Shown here piece by piece: positions 14,821 to 23,712 of a DNA stretch of 64,000 bases. The position numbers and the translations under genes were made by a program. The stretch is from an uncultured Litoreibacter sp. (GTDB lineage: Bacteria; Pseudomonadota; Alphaproteobacteria; Rhodobacterales; Rhodobacteraceae), in the NCBI GenBank assembly GCA_947493265.1, contig CANLQL010000003.1:310001-374000 (forward strand), written 5' to 3'. The notes below the pieces were generated by a model. The model searched no databases. It was not told the origin of the DNA and saw nothing but the letters and a program-made list of their open reading frames with translations. Position 1 is the stretch's first letter; the number at the start of each line of letters is the position of its first letter.

Positions 14821-15036
14821 ATGCAATACCTGATACCTATCGGATCCGTTGTGACCATGCTTGGACTGGCCGGGTTGTTTTTCTGCATCTTCCGCGTCGC
14901 CCGCGCAAAACGTGCAGGATTGAGTGACGAGGAATTGTCACAGACACTTCAATCAACCGTCGCGTTGAACCTTGCGGCGCTTTGCCTGTCGGCCTTTGGA
15001 CTGATCATGGTGATCGTGGGCATCACGCTTGGGTAG
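14821..15036 (+). CDS. Small two-helix membrane protein
   Basis: This is a protein of 71 residues: a first membrane helix (LIPIGSVVTMLGLAGLFFCIF), a short basic loop (RVARAKRAGLSDEELSQTL) and a second helix (LNLAALCLSAFGLIMVIVGI). The frame is open upstream to 14719, but the ATG at 14821 gives the compact two-helix product. No family name can be assigned; it resembles uncharacterised small membrane proteins of the Rhodobacterales. It is convergent with the B12-binding gene, with 5 bp between the stops. Confidence 0.65.
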   Translation: MQYLIPIGSVVTMLGLAGLFFCIFRVARAKRAGLSDEELSQTLQSTVALNLAALCLSAFGLIMVIVGITLG

Positions 15037-15041
15037 TCAGG

Positions 15042-15887
15042 CTACGCCTGGACCTCTGGTATGGTGACTTGGGTTCTGGTCCACAGCAACTCTAGCGCTG
15101 CTTTTGCCCCGGCATAGTCGTCTGCAACAGCGTCCGCATCCATCAGATCGACAAGTTCCCGCGCCTCTGACACAACTTTGCCGCTGATCAGGATATACGC
15201 CTGTGGGTTACTGATCCTTAACGCGATCACCAGTTTCGCCAGGTCGACCACGGAATGGGCCCCCGCCGCAGATAGTCCGATTAACCGACTGTTGGACGCC
15301 CCAATCTCCCGAACCAAGTCTTTGTGCGAAATGCCGACCTTCAGGTCGATGTTCCAGCCCTCTTCACGCAACAAGTCAGTTGCCATGCGAATGCCCAAAG
15401 TGTGGTCTTCATCCGGCGTCGAGGCGAAGACCGCACGTTTACCTTTTTGCGGTGTGGTGCTTTCGAACATCGGCGCAAGACTGCGCAAGATCGCAAAAAT
15501 GCGGGACGTTCCGATTGTCACGTCGACCAGGGAGATCTTGTTTTCGGCCCACCATTCCCCCAATTGCTCGGCTGCACCGGCAAGGTAGGTCAGGTACAAT
15601 TTGCGCACCGGGATACCGTCACGGCGTTGCCTGGCGATCCAATTCGCCCCTGCTGTGTCATCGTTAGAGATCAGCGCCTTCGACAAGGCAACCAGGTTTT
15701 CCCCGGTTGTGGGAATGCGCTCAGCGTCGACAAAGCGGGCCTCATCAAGAACCCGGTCCAAAACTTCGCGCGCCAGTGACGAGACTGCCTGCTGCGGCAG
15801 TTTCAGCTTCAGTGATTTGATGTCGGTAAATGCTTGCTCGTAGCGACTGAGGTCGGCGAAGCTACTTCCACTATCTAGTGTCGTCAT
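15042..15887 (-). CDS. Cobalamin-binding regulator, AerR/PpaA-like
   Basis: This is a protein of 281 residues. The C-terminal part (about 145-270) is a B12-binding Rossmann domain with DEDHTLGIRMATDLL in the place of the DxHxxG cobalamin loop, followed by GISHKDLVREI, IGLSAAGAHS and YILISGKV. The middle (about 85-140) fits a helical cobalamin-cap domain (WIARQRRDGIPVRKLYLTYL, AAEQLGEWW). This architecture is shared with the photosynthesis antirepressors AerR/PpaA and light-sensing B12 proteins. No photosynthesis gene is nearby. Two dyads and one TGT-N12-ACA element lie upstream (15906-15974). Whether it binds light-sensitive cobalamin is inferred. Confidence 0.7.
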   Translation of the reverse strand: MTTLDSGSSFADLSRYEQAFTDIKSLKLKLPQQAVSSLAREVLDRVLDEARFVDAERIPTTGENLVALSKALISNDDTAGANWIARQRRDGIPVRKLYLTYLAGAAEQLGEWWAENKISLVDVTIGTSRIFAILRSLAPMFESTTPQKGKRAVFASTPDEDHTLGIRMATDLLREEGWNIDLKVGISHKDLVREIGASNSRLIGLSAAGAHSVVDLAKLVIALRISNPQAYILISGKVVSEARELVDLMDADAVADDYAGAKAALELLWTRTQVTIPEVQA

Positions 15888-15905
15888 CGCGCGCCCCCCG
15901 GTGCA

Positions 15906-15974
15906 ACTTGGTCTCAGTATAGATCACCAAGTGCGATACTGATACACCAAATCGTGTGTCAGGGAAAGTTTACA
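15906..15974. promoter_or_regulatory. Dyads upstream of the B12-binding regulator gene
   Basis: ACTTGGT (15906-15912) and ACCAAGT (15926-15932) form one dyad. CTGATACAC (15939-15947) and GTGTGTCAG (15954-15962) form a second, with one G-T pair. A TGT-N12-ACA match, the consensus of PpsR/CrtJ-type repressors, is at 15957-15974; a single match of this kind can arise by chance. Confidence 0.4.
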
Positions 15975-16033
15975 GTTGCGCGCAGCGTATCTGGACTACA
16001 CACAACCACTTTCATTCGCTCTCAGACGGAAGT

Positions 16034-16558
16034 TCAGGCGTCTTGGCCGGGCGGTGTTTTGTCCCCACGATCAAAGGCTTCCCAGCCGTGTCCGTCAAAG
16101 ACATCGCGGCCCAGTTGTTCAAGCACATGGGCATAGTCCACGCTGACCCAATTGTTGACGATCTTGCCATCTTTGACATGCCAGAAGTCGATCCATTTGA
16201 TCGTCACGCGTTTTCCGGTTGGAGCGATTCCCATGAACTCGCCTGCATGGGTGCCTTCGATATAGCCAAACGCAGAGACCCATTCGCCTTGGGCAACACG
16301 TGCCTCTTCGACATAAACCCGATCATGAAACGCCGCGCGAAACGGTTTCTGCCAATTGCGGCGAAACTCTTCCAGTGAGTTCTTTACGCCGCAGCCCGTA
16401 TTGCCGATCCAGCGAAATTCATCCGCAAAATAGTCCGACATGTTTTCAGCGTTTCGTCCAAGCGCTTCCCCCATTTCGGAAACGATACGTTGGCTTTCTT
16501 CAGTCTTTGACAGATCGTTTTCAGCCGTAAGTTCAGCGTGGTGGTAGGTCTCGGTCAT
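16034..16558 (-). CDS. SnoaL-like polyketide cyclase family protein
   Basis: This is a protein of 174 residues of the NTF2/SnoaL fold: helical N-terminus (RIVSEMGEALG), YFADEFRWIGNTGCG, then strands ending GIAPTGKRVTIKWIDFWHVKDGKIVNNWVSVDYAHVLEQLG, the classic SnoaL tail. The ATG overlaps the end of the transporter ATPase gene (ATGA), so it is the last gene of the ABC sugar importer operon. It may act on the imported compound, but no reaction can be read from the sequence. Confidence 0.78.
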   Translation of the reverse strand: MTETYHHAELTAENDLSKTEESQRIVSEMGEALGRNAENMSDYFADEFRWIGNTGCGVKNSLEEFRRNWQKPFRAAFHDRVYVEEARVAQGEWVSAFGYIEGTHAGEFMGIAPTGKRVTIKWIDFWHVKDGKIVNNWVSVDYAHVLEQLGRDVFDGHGWEAFDRGDKTPPGQDA

Positions 16559-17598
16559 GTCAGACGCTCACCCGTTGTCGTATCGAAAAGGTGACAGATC
16601 GAAGCCGGTACCGATGCCGACACCAATGTGCCAATTTCTGTTCTGAAGTCTTTTTCGGCTTTGACGGCCAGCAGTGCCCCACCCGATTTGACGGTAAACA
16701 TCGTCGCATCGCCCAGCAGTTCCATTGAGTAGACGGGGGCCGTGATCTCACCAGTTTCGGCAACGGCGGCGTCTTCGGCCCGGAACCCGAGGGTCACTGG
16801 GCCAGAACGGTTTTCAAAACCGGGGATTTCGACATGCTGCGCCCGGAATGTGCCGTCGGTGATTTCCCCATCGATCAGATTCATCGCCGGGTTGCCGATA
16901 AAGCTGGCGACAAATGTGTTGGACGGATTGTCATAAATTTCCGTGGGCGTGCCAACCTGCTGCACGATGCCTTTTTCCATCACCACCACGCGGTCAGCCA
17001 GTGTCATCGCTTCGATTTGGTCATGGGTCACGTAGATCGTTGTAACTTGCAGCTCGTGGCTGAGGTTTTTGATCTGCGCGCGGGTCGAGACCCGCAATTT
17101 CGCATCAAGGTTGGACAAAGGTTCATCCATTAGGAAAACCTGTGGCTGGCGCACGATGGCACGGGCCAGTGCCACCCGCTGCCGCTGCCCACCAGACAAA
17201 GCGGCAGGTTTGCGGTGCAGAAACTCATCGAGTTCCACCATCGCCGAGGCACGCATCACCCGCTCATCATGCTCGTTATCTGGGACCTTACGGACCTTGA
17301 GCGGGAAGCGAATGTTGTCGTAGACATTCATGTTCGGATACAGGCCGTAGCTTTGGAAAACCATAGCCACATCACGGTCTTTAGGTTCCATATTGTTGAC
17401 CATCTTGTCGCCAATCCAGATCTCGCCCTCGGTCGGATCTTCAAGGCCCGCAATCATCCGCATGGTCGTGGTCTTGCCACAGCCTGACGGTCCAAGCAGC
17501 ACCAGAAACTCCCGGTCTGCGATCGTTAGATTGAAATCCTTGACGCCCACGAAAGAGCCCCAACGCTTGTTGACGTTATTCAGTTTGATCTCAGCCAT
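16555..17598 (-). CDS. ABC transporter ATPase, CUT1 family (UgpC/MalK-like)
   Basis: This is a protein of 347 residues. Walker A GPSGCGKTTTMRM, Q-loop MVFQSYGLYPNM, signature LSGGQRQRVALARA, Walker B VFLMDEPLSNLDAKLR and switch His YVTHDQIEAM are all present. A C-terminal TOBE/OB domain follows (LGFRAEDAAVAETGEITAPV), the region typical of MalK/UgpC. It energises the two permeases encoded just upstream (spacing 4 bp) and is followed by the SnoaL-like gene. Confidence 0.93.
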   Translation of the reverse strand: MAEIKLNNVNKRWGSFVGVKDFNLTIADREFLVLLGPSGCGKTTTMRMIAGLEDPTEGEIWIGDKMVNNMEPKDRDVAMVFQSYGLYPNMNVYDNIRFPLKVRKVPDNEHDERVMRASAMVELDEFLHRKPAALSGGQRQRVALARAIVRQPQVFLMDEPLSNLDAKLRVSTRAQIKNLSHELQVTTIYVTHDQIEAMTLADRVVVMEKGIVQQVGTPTEIYDNPSNTFVASFIGNPAMNLIDGEITDGTFRAQHVEIPGFENRSGPVTLGFRAEDAAVAETGEITAPVYSMELLGDATMFTVKSGGALLAVKAEKDFRTEIGTLVSASVPASICHLFDTTTGERLT

Positions 17599-17602
17599 GA
17601 GC

Positions 17603-18487
17603 TTATCCTTTCACGGCACCAGCGGTCAGTCCGCTGACAATTTGGCGTTGGAAGAACATCACCAACACGAACAGAGGTGCTGTGGCCGACACAACGGCCG
17701 CGACGGCAAACATCACGTTGCCTTCTGTTTGTGTGGTTCCAAGGAATGCGGCAATCGCGGGCACCATGGTACGGTTTTCCTCTGACAGAAGCATCGCTGC
17801 GACAGCAAAGTCGTTATAGGCGAGAAGGAAGGAAAACAGCCCCGTGGTGATAACACCCGGCCACATCACCGGAATGATCACGTGCCGGAATGCCTGAAAC
17901 TGCGTGCAGCCATCCACTTTGGCACTTTCATCAAGTTCGATCGGGATCTTGGTGAAGAAGCTGTGCAACATCCAAAGCGTAAACGGCTGATTGATCGCCA
18001 CCAACACGATGATCGTTGTTGGCAAAATCCCCCACAGGTTCCACGCAAAGAACGGCTGCAGGTAGCCCGACACCAAGGTGATCTGAGGCAATGCACGAAA
18101 GATCAACGCGATGATCAGCAGCCAGAAGACGTATTTGTAACCAGACCGCGACAAGGCATAACCGCCAAGCGTTCCGAAGGTTAGTGAGATACACACAACG
18201 CAGAAACACACGATGGATGTGTTCAGAACGGCGCGCCAAAACTCTTCCTGGACCCAAGCGCCTTCATAGCCTGCCCCGGTAAATGGCTTGCCATAGACGG
18301 CTTCGGTCCGTGGACCAGTCAGTGCATCCGTCCAGTTCGACAAAGAGAAGAAATCAAGCTCCACCTTGAAGCTGCCCCAAAGGGTCCACAGGAACGGAAA
18401 GGCTGCAAGGATCAGCCATATGACGACAAAAGCGTAAAGGGCGATGCGAAGGCCAAGCGGTTGGCGACGGGCAAGTGACGTACTCAT
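17603..18487 (-). CDS. ABC sugar transporter permease, MalG-like
   Basis: This is a protein of 294 residues from the ATG at 18487 (MSTSLARRQPLG); the frame is open to 18556, which would overlap the upstream permease. Membrane segments include LRIALYAFVVIWLILAAFPF, FCVVCISLTFGTLGGYAL, VFWLLIIALIF and a C-terminal PLFVLVMFFQRQIVSGLTAG ending, typical of MalG. The EAA loop is ELDESAKVDGCTQFQAFRHV, which docks to the ATPase. It begins one base after the stop of the other permease gene. Confidence 0.9.
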   Translation of the reverse strand: MSTSLARRQPLGLRIALYAFVVIWLILAAFPFLWTLWGSFKVELDFFSLSNWTDALTGPRTEAVYGKPFTGAGYEGAWVQEEFWRAVLNTSIVCFCVVCISLTFGTLGGYALSRSGYKYVFWLLIIALIFRALPQITLVSGYLQPFFAWNLWGILPTTIIVLVAINQPFTLWMLHSFFTKIPIELDESAKVDGCTQFQAFRHVIIPVMWPGVITTGLFSFLLAYNDFAVAAMLLSEENRTMVPAIAAFLGTTQTEGNVMFAVAAVVSATAPLFVLVMFFQRQIVSGLTAGAVKG

Positions 18488-18488
18488 A

Positions 18489-19517
18489 TCAATGGGCCTT
18501 TGCGTTAAAGTCGCGCCATGTGCGCACCAACACCGGTGACAGCAGGATAGCGACACCCAAGATCGTCAGCACGGAGGTGGTGGCCGCCGATGACAAGAGG
18601 CGTGTCTCACCGCCCAAATCGTTGAAGATAATCCAACTGAGAGAGGTTGCATGCGCTTCCGATTTGAAGCCGACAATGGGCTCAAACACCCTGAAATTGT
18701 CCATCAGCTGTATCAAGGCCACGAAGGTCACAAGCGGCATCAAATGCGGGATCACCACATAACGGGTCTGTTCCCAACGGCTTGCCCCATCGATCACAGC
18801 GGATTCGATCGTGTCTTGCGGAACAGTTTGCAGGCCCGCGTAGAAGATGACGAAAGCAAAGGGCGCGGAATGCCAGATGCCGTAAACCATCAGCATGATC
18901 CAGGTCAGCGCCGTTGACGCCTTGAGCGACAGGTTCGGATCGCCCGATAAATATTGCAGGAACGTGCCAAACACGCCGCGGCTATCAACCATCCAGAACA
19001 GGATCAGGGAGCCGATAAGCGGTGGCACGATGAACGGCAGCAACGAGAAAAAGATCACCAGGCCCTTGAGATGGCGGTGCAGCGAATTGACCGCCAAAGC
19101 GATCATCAGACCAAGAATGATCACCATCGGGGTCACAACAGCAACATAAGTGACTGTAAAGCTCATCGCGCGGTAAAAAGGCAGGTTGCCTAGGCGGCTG
19201 AAAAAGCTGCTCCAGGTCGGCTCAGACGCCCAAAGCTGGCTGACTTCCTGCACGGCCAGATGGCCGCGATCCAGGTAGATTTCCAAACCGACAAACCGCC
19301 CTAAGGGCTCAGCTGCGCGTAGGGCTTCTGTCGCGGCCTGATCGACGGTCGTTTCTTCTTTGCATCCAAAGGGTCCGCAATTTTCGACGATACTCAGCAC
19401 CGCCTCGTGCGGGGCATAAAGAGATTGCGTGACGACGGAAATGATTGGCAAAGCGATAAACAATAGCATCGCCAGCCCGGTCGGTAGAAAGAACCAAAAA
19501 AACGTTCTGTGCTTCAT
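18489..19517 (-). CDS. ABC sugar transporter permease, MalF-like
   Basis: This is a protein of 342 residues. The N-terminal helix FFWFFLPTGLAMLLFIALPI is followed by a periplasmic loop of about 80 residues between the first and second segments; it contains two cysteines (NCGPFGC) that could form a disulfide. This insertion is longer than in many CUT1 permeases. The later segments and the EAA loop (DTIESAVIDGASRWEQTRYV) are normal. A hairpin lies between this gene and the upstream binding-protein gene. Confidence 0.88.
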   Translation of the reverse strand: MKHRTFFWFFLPTGLAMLLFIALPIISVVTQSLYAPHEAVLSIVENCGPFGCKEETTVDQAATEALRAAEPLGRFVGLEIYLDRGHLAVQEVSQLWASEPTWSSFFSRLGNLPFYRAMSFTVTYVAVVTPMVIILGLMIALAVNSLHRHLKGLVIFFSLLPFIVPPLIGSLILFWMVDSRGVFGTFLQYLSGDPNLSLKASTALTWIMLMVYGIWHSAPFAFVIFYAGLQTVPQDTIESAVIDGASRWEQTRYVVIPHLMPLVTFVALIQLMDNFRVFEPIVGFKSEAHATSLSWIIFNDLGGETRLLSSAATTSVLTILGVAILLSPVLVRTWRDFNAKAH

Positions 19518-19541
19518 CGACCTGCCCCCCTTTAAAGAAAT

Positions 19542-19565
19542 CGAGGAGGGGTTTCCCCCTCCTCG
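19542..19565. terminator. Intercistronic hairpin between binding protein and permease genes
   Basis: CGAGGAGGGG (19542-19551) and CCCCTCCTCG (19556-19565) form a 10-bp stem with a 4-nt loop, 12 bp beyond the binding-protein stop. On the minus strand it has no T-tract directly after it, so I read it as an mRNA-stabilising or attenuating stem that keeps the binding protein in excess. Confidence 0.65.
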
Positions 19566-19577
19566 TGTTTTTTCGGC

Positions 19578-20831
19578 TTAGTTCAGGAAGCCTTTTTCTT
19601 TGGCCGCTGCTGTGTAGGCAGCTTCTGCATCGGCCAGCGCTTGTGCTGCGCTTTCTTTGCCTTGCATGAAGTCAGAAAGCTCTGCGCCCAGTGCTGTGTG
19701 CAACAGGCCCTGGTAAGGCAGCATTGGATATGGAACGGAGCCCATGTTTGCGGCTGCAAAAACACCGGTTGCGGCTGGTGTCGGCTCGTAGCCTTCGATC
19801 AACCAAACAGCTTGAGGTGTTGTTTCTTCGTTCAGGATTGCCGGATCAATGGCCGCCTTCAACGCCTTGAATGTTGCTTCGGCATCTTCATCCGAGATGT
19901 TTTTGGCAACAGTCCAGCCGTCCCACCAAAGCGTTGTCGCAGGTGTAGAACCGCCACCAACTGTCATCGGTGCAGAGATCATGGTGTTGTCGACAACTTC
20001 CTGGCTTGACCCTTCTGTGTCACGCAGCGGACCGACGCGGGACCCCCACATGTTCATCAATGCAACGTTGCCTGCTTTCCATTCCGCAGATGTCGCGTTG
20101 GAATCGTGCGTCAGGAAGTCCGGGTTCATGTACTCAGACAGAGCTTTCATCATTTCCAACGCGGCGACGCCTTGTTCGTTGTTGATGGATACCTCGGCAG
20201 TGCCTGGTTTAAAGAATTGACCGCCATGGCCGATATACATGTTGTTGAATTCCTGCGCGAGGTTCCAACCAGCTGCATATGCGCCACCCAGCGGGTTTTC
20301 CATGATGCCTTTGTCGCGGATCATCTTAGCTGCTGCCAGCATGTCTTCGTAGGTTTTTGGTGGCTCAACACCAATTTCCTTCAGAACGTCGTCGCGGTAA
20401 ACAAGGTGCTGCGCGTTTGCCATGAAGGCCACGGCCACGATCTCACCGCCGACAGTGATCAGCTGGTTTTTCTTCAGGTCGCCACCGAATTTCGCAACCA
20501 GATCGTCCAGCGGACGGATCACGTCGTCATTCATCAGCGCCACGATGGACGAGTTCGCAACAATTGCGGATGTGTATTCCGCAGGATTGCCCGACATACC
20601 GGCGAGGTTAATCTTCTGGTGATCTGCCGTGAGGTTTGTCTTCACTTCGACAGAGCCGCTTGCGCAGGCTTGCGCGCCAGCACCAACAGTTTGGATGGCT
20701 GGGAATTCGTTCCCAACGATCGACACGCGGCCGGTTTCAATGCCGCAATTCGCGTGGCCATCGGCCATTGCAAAATCGCCCATCGCGATAACCGCTGCTG
20801 CTGAAAGCAGTGCTGTTTTTACGTGTTTCAT
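19578..20831 (-). CDS. ABC sugar transporter substrate-binding protein (CUT1)
   Basis: This is a periplasmic protein of 417 residues with a signal peptide (MKHVKTALLSAAAVIAMGDFA, cleaved near AMADG). Characteristic features are SIVALMNDDVIRPLDDLVAKFG, VYRDDVLKEIGVEPPKTYEDML, WKAGNVALMNMWGSR and the tail AEAAYTAAAKEKGFLN. It heads a five-gene minus-strand operon: receptor, two permeases, ATPase, SnoaL-like protein. GGGAGAAG precedes the ATG. The substrate is unknown; the family carries oligosaccharides, polyols and related solutes. A small dyad (ATGGCGC at 20849-20855 with GCGCCAT at 20863-20869) lies just upstream and may be an operator or leader hairpin. Confidence 0.9.
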   Translation of the reverse strand: MKHVKTALLSAAAVIAMGDFAMADGHANCGIETGRVSIVGNEFPAIQTVGAGAQACASGSVEVKTNLTADHQKINLAGMSGNPAEYTSAIVANSSIVALMNDDVIRPLDDLVAKFGGDLKKNQLITVGGEIVAVAFMANAQHLVYRDDVLKEIGVEPPKTYEDMLAAAKMIRDKGIMENPLGGAYAAGWNLAQEFNNMYIGHGGQFFKPGTAEVSINNEQGVAALEMMKALSEYMNPDFLTHDSNATSAEWKAGNVALMNMWGSRVGPLRDTEGSSQEVVDNTMISAPMTVGGGSTPATTLWWDGWTVAKNISDEDAEATFKALKAAIDPAILNEETTPQAVWLIEGYEPTPAATGVFAAANMGSVPYPMLPYQGLLHTALGAELSDFMQGKESAAQALADAEAAYTAAAKEKGFLN

Positions 20832-20994
20832 TCTTTCTTCTCCCTAATATGGCGCTTCTTATGCGCCATTTACTAACATTCTGCAGGCCTGCAAAACGCG
20901 CTTTTCTTAACCAAATACAGTTATGAATGCGTATTCACAAGCTCAATGTGCGTAGGTTTGCAATCGCTGCGCGCTATTGCAAGGTATTTCTACT

Positions 20995-23064
20995 TCAAGC
21001 CAGTTCGATATCGCTGATTTTTTGCCGTTCCGCGGCCAATCGCAACAAACTTTCTGACGGTTGCCAGAAATCAGGCGCTTCCTGTTGCAGAGATTTCAAC
21101 CTTTTTGCGACCGCAAATGTGGTCAGGCTGTCGCTTTCAAATGTCGGCCCGCCCCGTTCGCGCGGATAATTCAATCCGGCAAGCGCCACCGCATCAATAT
21201 CACAAGCCCGGTCAACTACCCCGCTTTCCAACAGGTCCACGGCACAATTTATAAAGGCCGTTTGAACCTGTTCCTGGATGTCGTGGACCGAAAACGTGCG
21301 CGGTGTGATTTGCCACGCTTCGCGTTCCACAGTCAAAAGCTCTTCGATCACGGGGTTGGGTTTCGGTGTTTTGAAATCTTCGTAAATGTAGAAGCCGACA
21401 CCGGTTGTCTTTCCGTTTGCGCCAGCCTCAATCAAAGCGTCACGGACCAAGGTTGGGTCATTGCCGCTTTTAGGTTCCGTTTCCAACCCCAACTCATCGC
21501 GGATCAGGAAGGGACCGCGATCAAATCCAAAGATCTGCATCGCAGTGTCAATCTGGGGAATACTTGCGCCCATCAGCAGCAAATGATCCACGACCTGGCA
21601 ATAGGTTTGCCAGAGTGCTTTCGCAACGAAACCATCCTGAGGACCCACGCGAACCGGTAAAAACTGCATCCGGCTGATCAACGCGTGAACGGTGACCGCC
21701 GCTTGCGCGGACGCTTCGGATGAGACGACAATCTCGGCCAATCGACCATCGCCGAAATGGTCGACAAAATTAACGCCGATAACATCTTCGGTCCGGTTGG
21801 AGGTTTTCTGCAATTTCTGCAGCGTCGCCGGAGAGACATCCGTAGTGACAAGCGCAATGCCGGGGCGCGCCAGAATGTCCACGGCGGCGAAAAGCTCCAT
21901 CTTGTCCGACGCGTTGTTCAACGTATCAAGATAAAGATCGGCATCCCGAATTTTGTCGGGGTCCGTGGTCAGAGTCAGGCGGGACAGAATGTCAGCCCCC
22001 TGCCCGTCGCTAAGCAGCCCGCCATCCACGGCGCTTTCGTAAGCTTCACCCAATGCTTCGAGGGCTGTTTCGACACCGCTTTGAGAACTGGCCAAAAGCA
22101 CCACCTCGTAGCCGATATCCAAGAGGCGCTTGGCAGCCCAAAGACCACGCGGGCTTTCCCCGATCACGGCAATTATTTCCAAATGCTGAGGGTCGGCGTC
22201 TTCAAGTTCCAGAAACTCTGCAGCCTTCCGTTCCGCTTCAGCGGCGTGGCGCAGAGCTTTGGAAAGATGCGTGTTTCGGCAGTCCTGTCCGGCTTCGGCT
22301 TCAACATCAACCGCGATGTCGAACGGCAGCACCATCGCGTTTTCGATACAGTCGATGATCTTGTGTAATGCTGTATCCGCCTGATCATCATCGTCCGCGG
22401 TGTCGCTGACCTCGGCACGGAACAACGCCACCGTTTCCGCAAATTGACGCGCATCTGAAAAATGGTGCCGCAGAACTTGTGTGGGACGGACCAAAAGGTT
22501 TTCTTGCGCAAATGCCAAGGAGGCGTCGCGCAGATCTGCGGGTTCGAACACCTCGTCGATCAATCCCATACGTTTGGCCAGCCCCGCGGAAATGACCCGA
22601 CCGCTTAGCAGCAGATCAAGCGCGTTTTCCGCGCCAACAAGACGGGGCAAACGCTGTGTGCCACCAGCTTGCGGGATCAGCCCGAGCGATATGTCACTAA
22701 GCCGAAACTCCGCCCGGTCGCTGGCCAGCCGGTAATGCGCCGCCATCACAAGCTCCACACCCGGACCTTCTAGCCGGCCTTGAATGGTGGCAATGACAGG
22801 TTTCGGGGAGGCTTCCACAAACAGGCACAGATCACGCAGACTGGGCATGTCCTGATCGTCACGATCTTCATCGGACAGCGCCGATGGAAACGCTTCACCG
22901 CGCGCAGCCAGCAAGATCACCCGGATGGTCCTGTCAGCAAGTGCAGCCTGCAGCGCCGCCGCAATCCCTGCGCGCATTGATGCATCCAGTAGACCCGCCC
23001 CATCAGACCTGAGGATAATAGCCCCAATGCCATTTTGCTTTTCGAGACGGATCGGTGGGCTCAT
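20995..23064 (-). CDS. FadJ-like fatty-acid oxidation protein with a degraded dehydrogenase half
   Basis: This is a protein of 689 residues from the ATG at 23064 (GAGGAAAAG just before it). The layout is that of the fused enoyl-CoA hydratase/3-hydroxyacyl-CoA dehydrogenase. The crotonase half keeps the first catalytic Glu (EGPGVELVMAAH, about residue 104) and the GGTQRLPR motif, with Asp124 where the second Glu usually is. The dehydrogenase half is degenerate: the NAD loop reads IGESPRG (about 301-307) instead of GxGxxG, and the catalytic His of the HFFxP motif is Asn432 (VNFVDHFGDG), while its partner Glu444 is kept. It may act only as a hydratase or have a new role. Single gene, no thiolase partner nearby. 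Confidence 0.8.
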   Translation of the reverse strand: MSPPIRLEKQNGIGAIILRSDGAGLLDASMRAGIAAALQAALADRTIRVILLAARGEAFPSALSDEDRDDQDMPSLRDLCLFVEASPKPVIATIQGRLEGPGVELVMAAHYRLASDRAEFRLSDISLGLIPQAGGTQRLPRLVGAENALDLLLSGRVISAGLAKRMGLIDEVFEPADLRDASLAFAQENLLVRPTQVLRHHFSDARQFAETVALFRAEVSDTADDDDQADTALHKIIDCIENAMVLPFDIAVDVEAEAGQDCRNTHLSKALRHAAEAERKAAEFLELEDADPQHLEIIAVIGESPRGLWAAKRLLDIGYEVVLLASSQSGVETALEALGEAYESAVDGGLLSDGQGADILSRLTLTTDPDKIRDADLYLDTLNNASDKMELFAAVDILARPGIALVTTDVSPATLQKLQKTSNRTEDVIGVNFVDHFGDGRLAEIVVSSEASAQAAVTVHALISRMQFLPVRVGPQDGFVAKALWQTYCQVVDHLLLMGASIPQIDTAMQIFGFDRGPFLIRDELGLETEPKSGNDPTLVRDALIEAGANGKTTGVGFYIYEDFKTPKPNPVIEELLTVEREAWQITPRTFSVHDIQEQVQTAFINCAVDLLESGVVDRACDIDAVALAGLNYPRERGGPTFESDSLTTFAVAKRLKSLQQEAPDFWQPSESLLRLAAERQKISDIELA

Positions 23065-23280
23065 CTTTTCCTCAGATGCAGGGAACAAAACGCTCTGACC
23101 AACATGCGCGATGTTACGGAGCGCGCGAAACTAACTGTCTGAATGCCTGCTTTAAATTGGTGCTGCACCGACCATTTTTACGCGCCGCACCTGCTTTGAC
23201 AAGCACAGTTCGTTCTAAATTGATGCCTTTCCAGCGAAAATTCGCTTTGCCTTCGGCGCTGTCCCGCGCAAACATGGATT

Positions 23281-23703
23281 ATGGATATTCGTTACCTCAC
23301 ACCCGACTTCGCCGTTGCCCCGCAAATCGCCCCTCATGACCTGAGCGCTTTGGCGGAGGCCGGGTTCCAAGCCGTTATCTGCAACCGCCCCGCGATGGAA
23401 AGCGCGCCCGGAGAAAGCCCGCAAGACATTGAAGCAGCGGCCAAAGCGGCGGGGCTTCATTTTCATGACAATCCAATCGTTATGGGGCAAATGACCTTGG
23501 ATGCCGTTGAAGCCCAGAAAACGACTGTTAAAACGCTGGCTTATTGCGCGTCTGGCACACGGTCGGCGATCGTTTGGGCGTTCTCCCAGGCGGGAAAAAT
23601 GCAAACGGCAGATATTTTGGCCGCCATTTCTGACGCAGGCTATCCGATGAACCAGCTGGCCCCGCAGATTGATGCGCTTGCAAGCCAAAATGCGCAGGGG
23701 TAG
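23281..23703 (+). CDS. Beta-lactamase hydrolase-like/DUF442 sulfurtransferase-phosphatase protein
   Basis: This is a protein of 140 residues. The N-terminus DIRYLTPDFAVAPQIAPHDL and GFQAVICNRP are typical of the Blh/TIGR01244 family, and the catalytic loop YCASGTRSAIVWAF has the CxxGxR arrangement of cysteine-dependent phosphatases and sulfurtransferases. It lies 9 bp before the split hydratase operon on the same strand, so it may be co-transcribed. Sulfur handling would fit a thiocyanate-related role for those genes, but that link is only inferred. Confidence 0.8.
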   Translation: MDIRYLTPDFAVAPQIAPHDLSALAEAGFQAVICNRPAMESAPGESPQDIEAAAKAAGLHFHDNPIVMGQMTLDAVEAQKTTVKTLAYCASGTRSAIVWAFSQAGKMQTADILAAISDAGYPMNQLAPQIDALASQNAQG

Positions 23704-23712
23704 CGTTTCGCC

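Noticed and set aside
15957-15974. PpsR/CrtJ-type site (TGT-N12-ACA) as evidence for photosynthesis regulation.
   Set aside because: Only one match is present, such matches are expected by chance in this length, and no photosynthesis gene is in the window.
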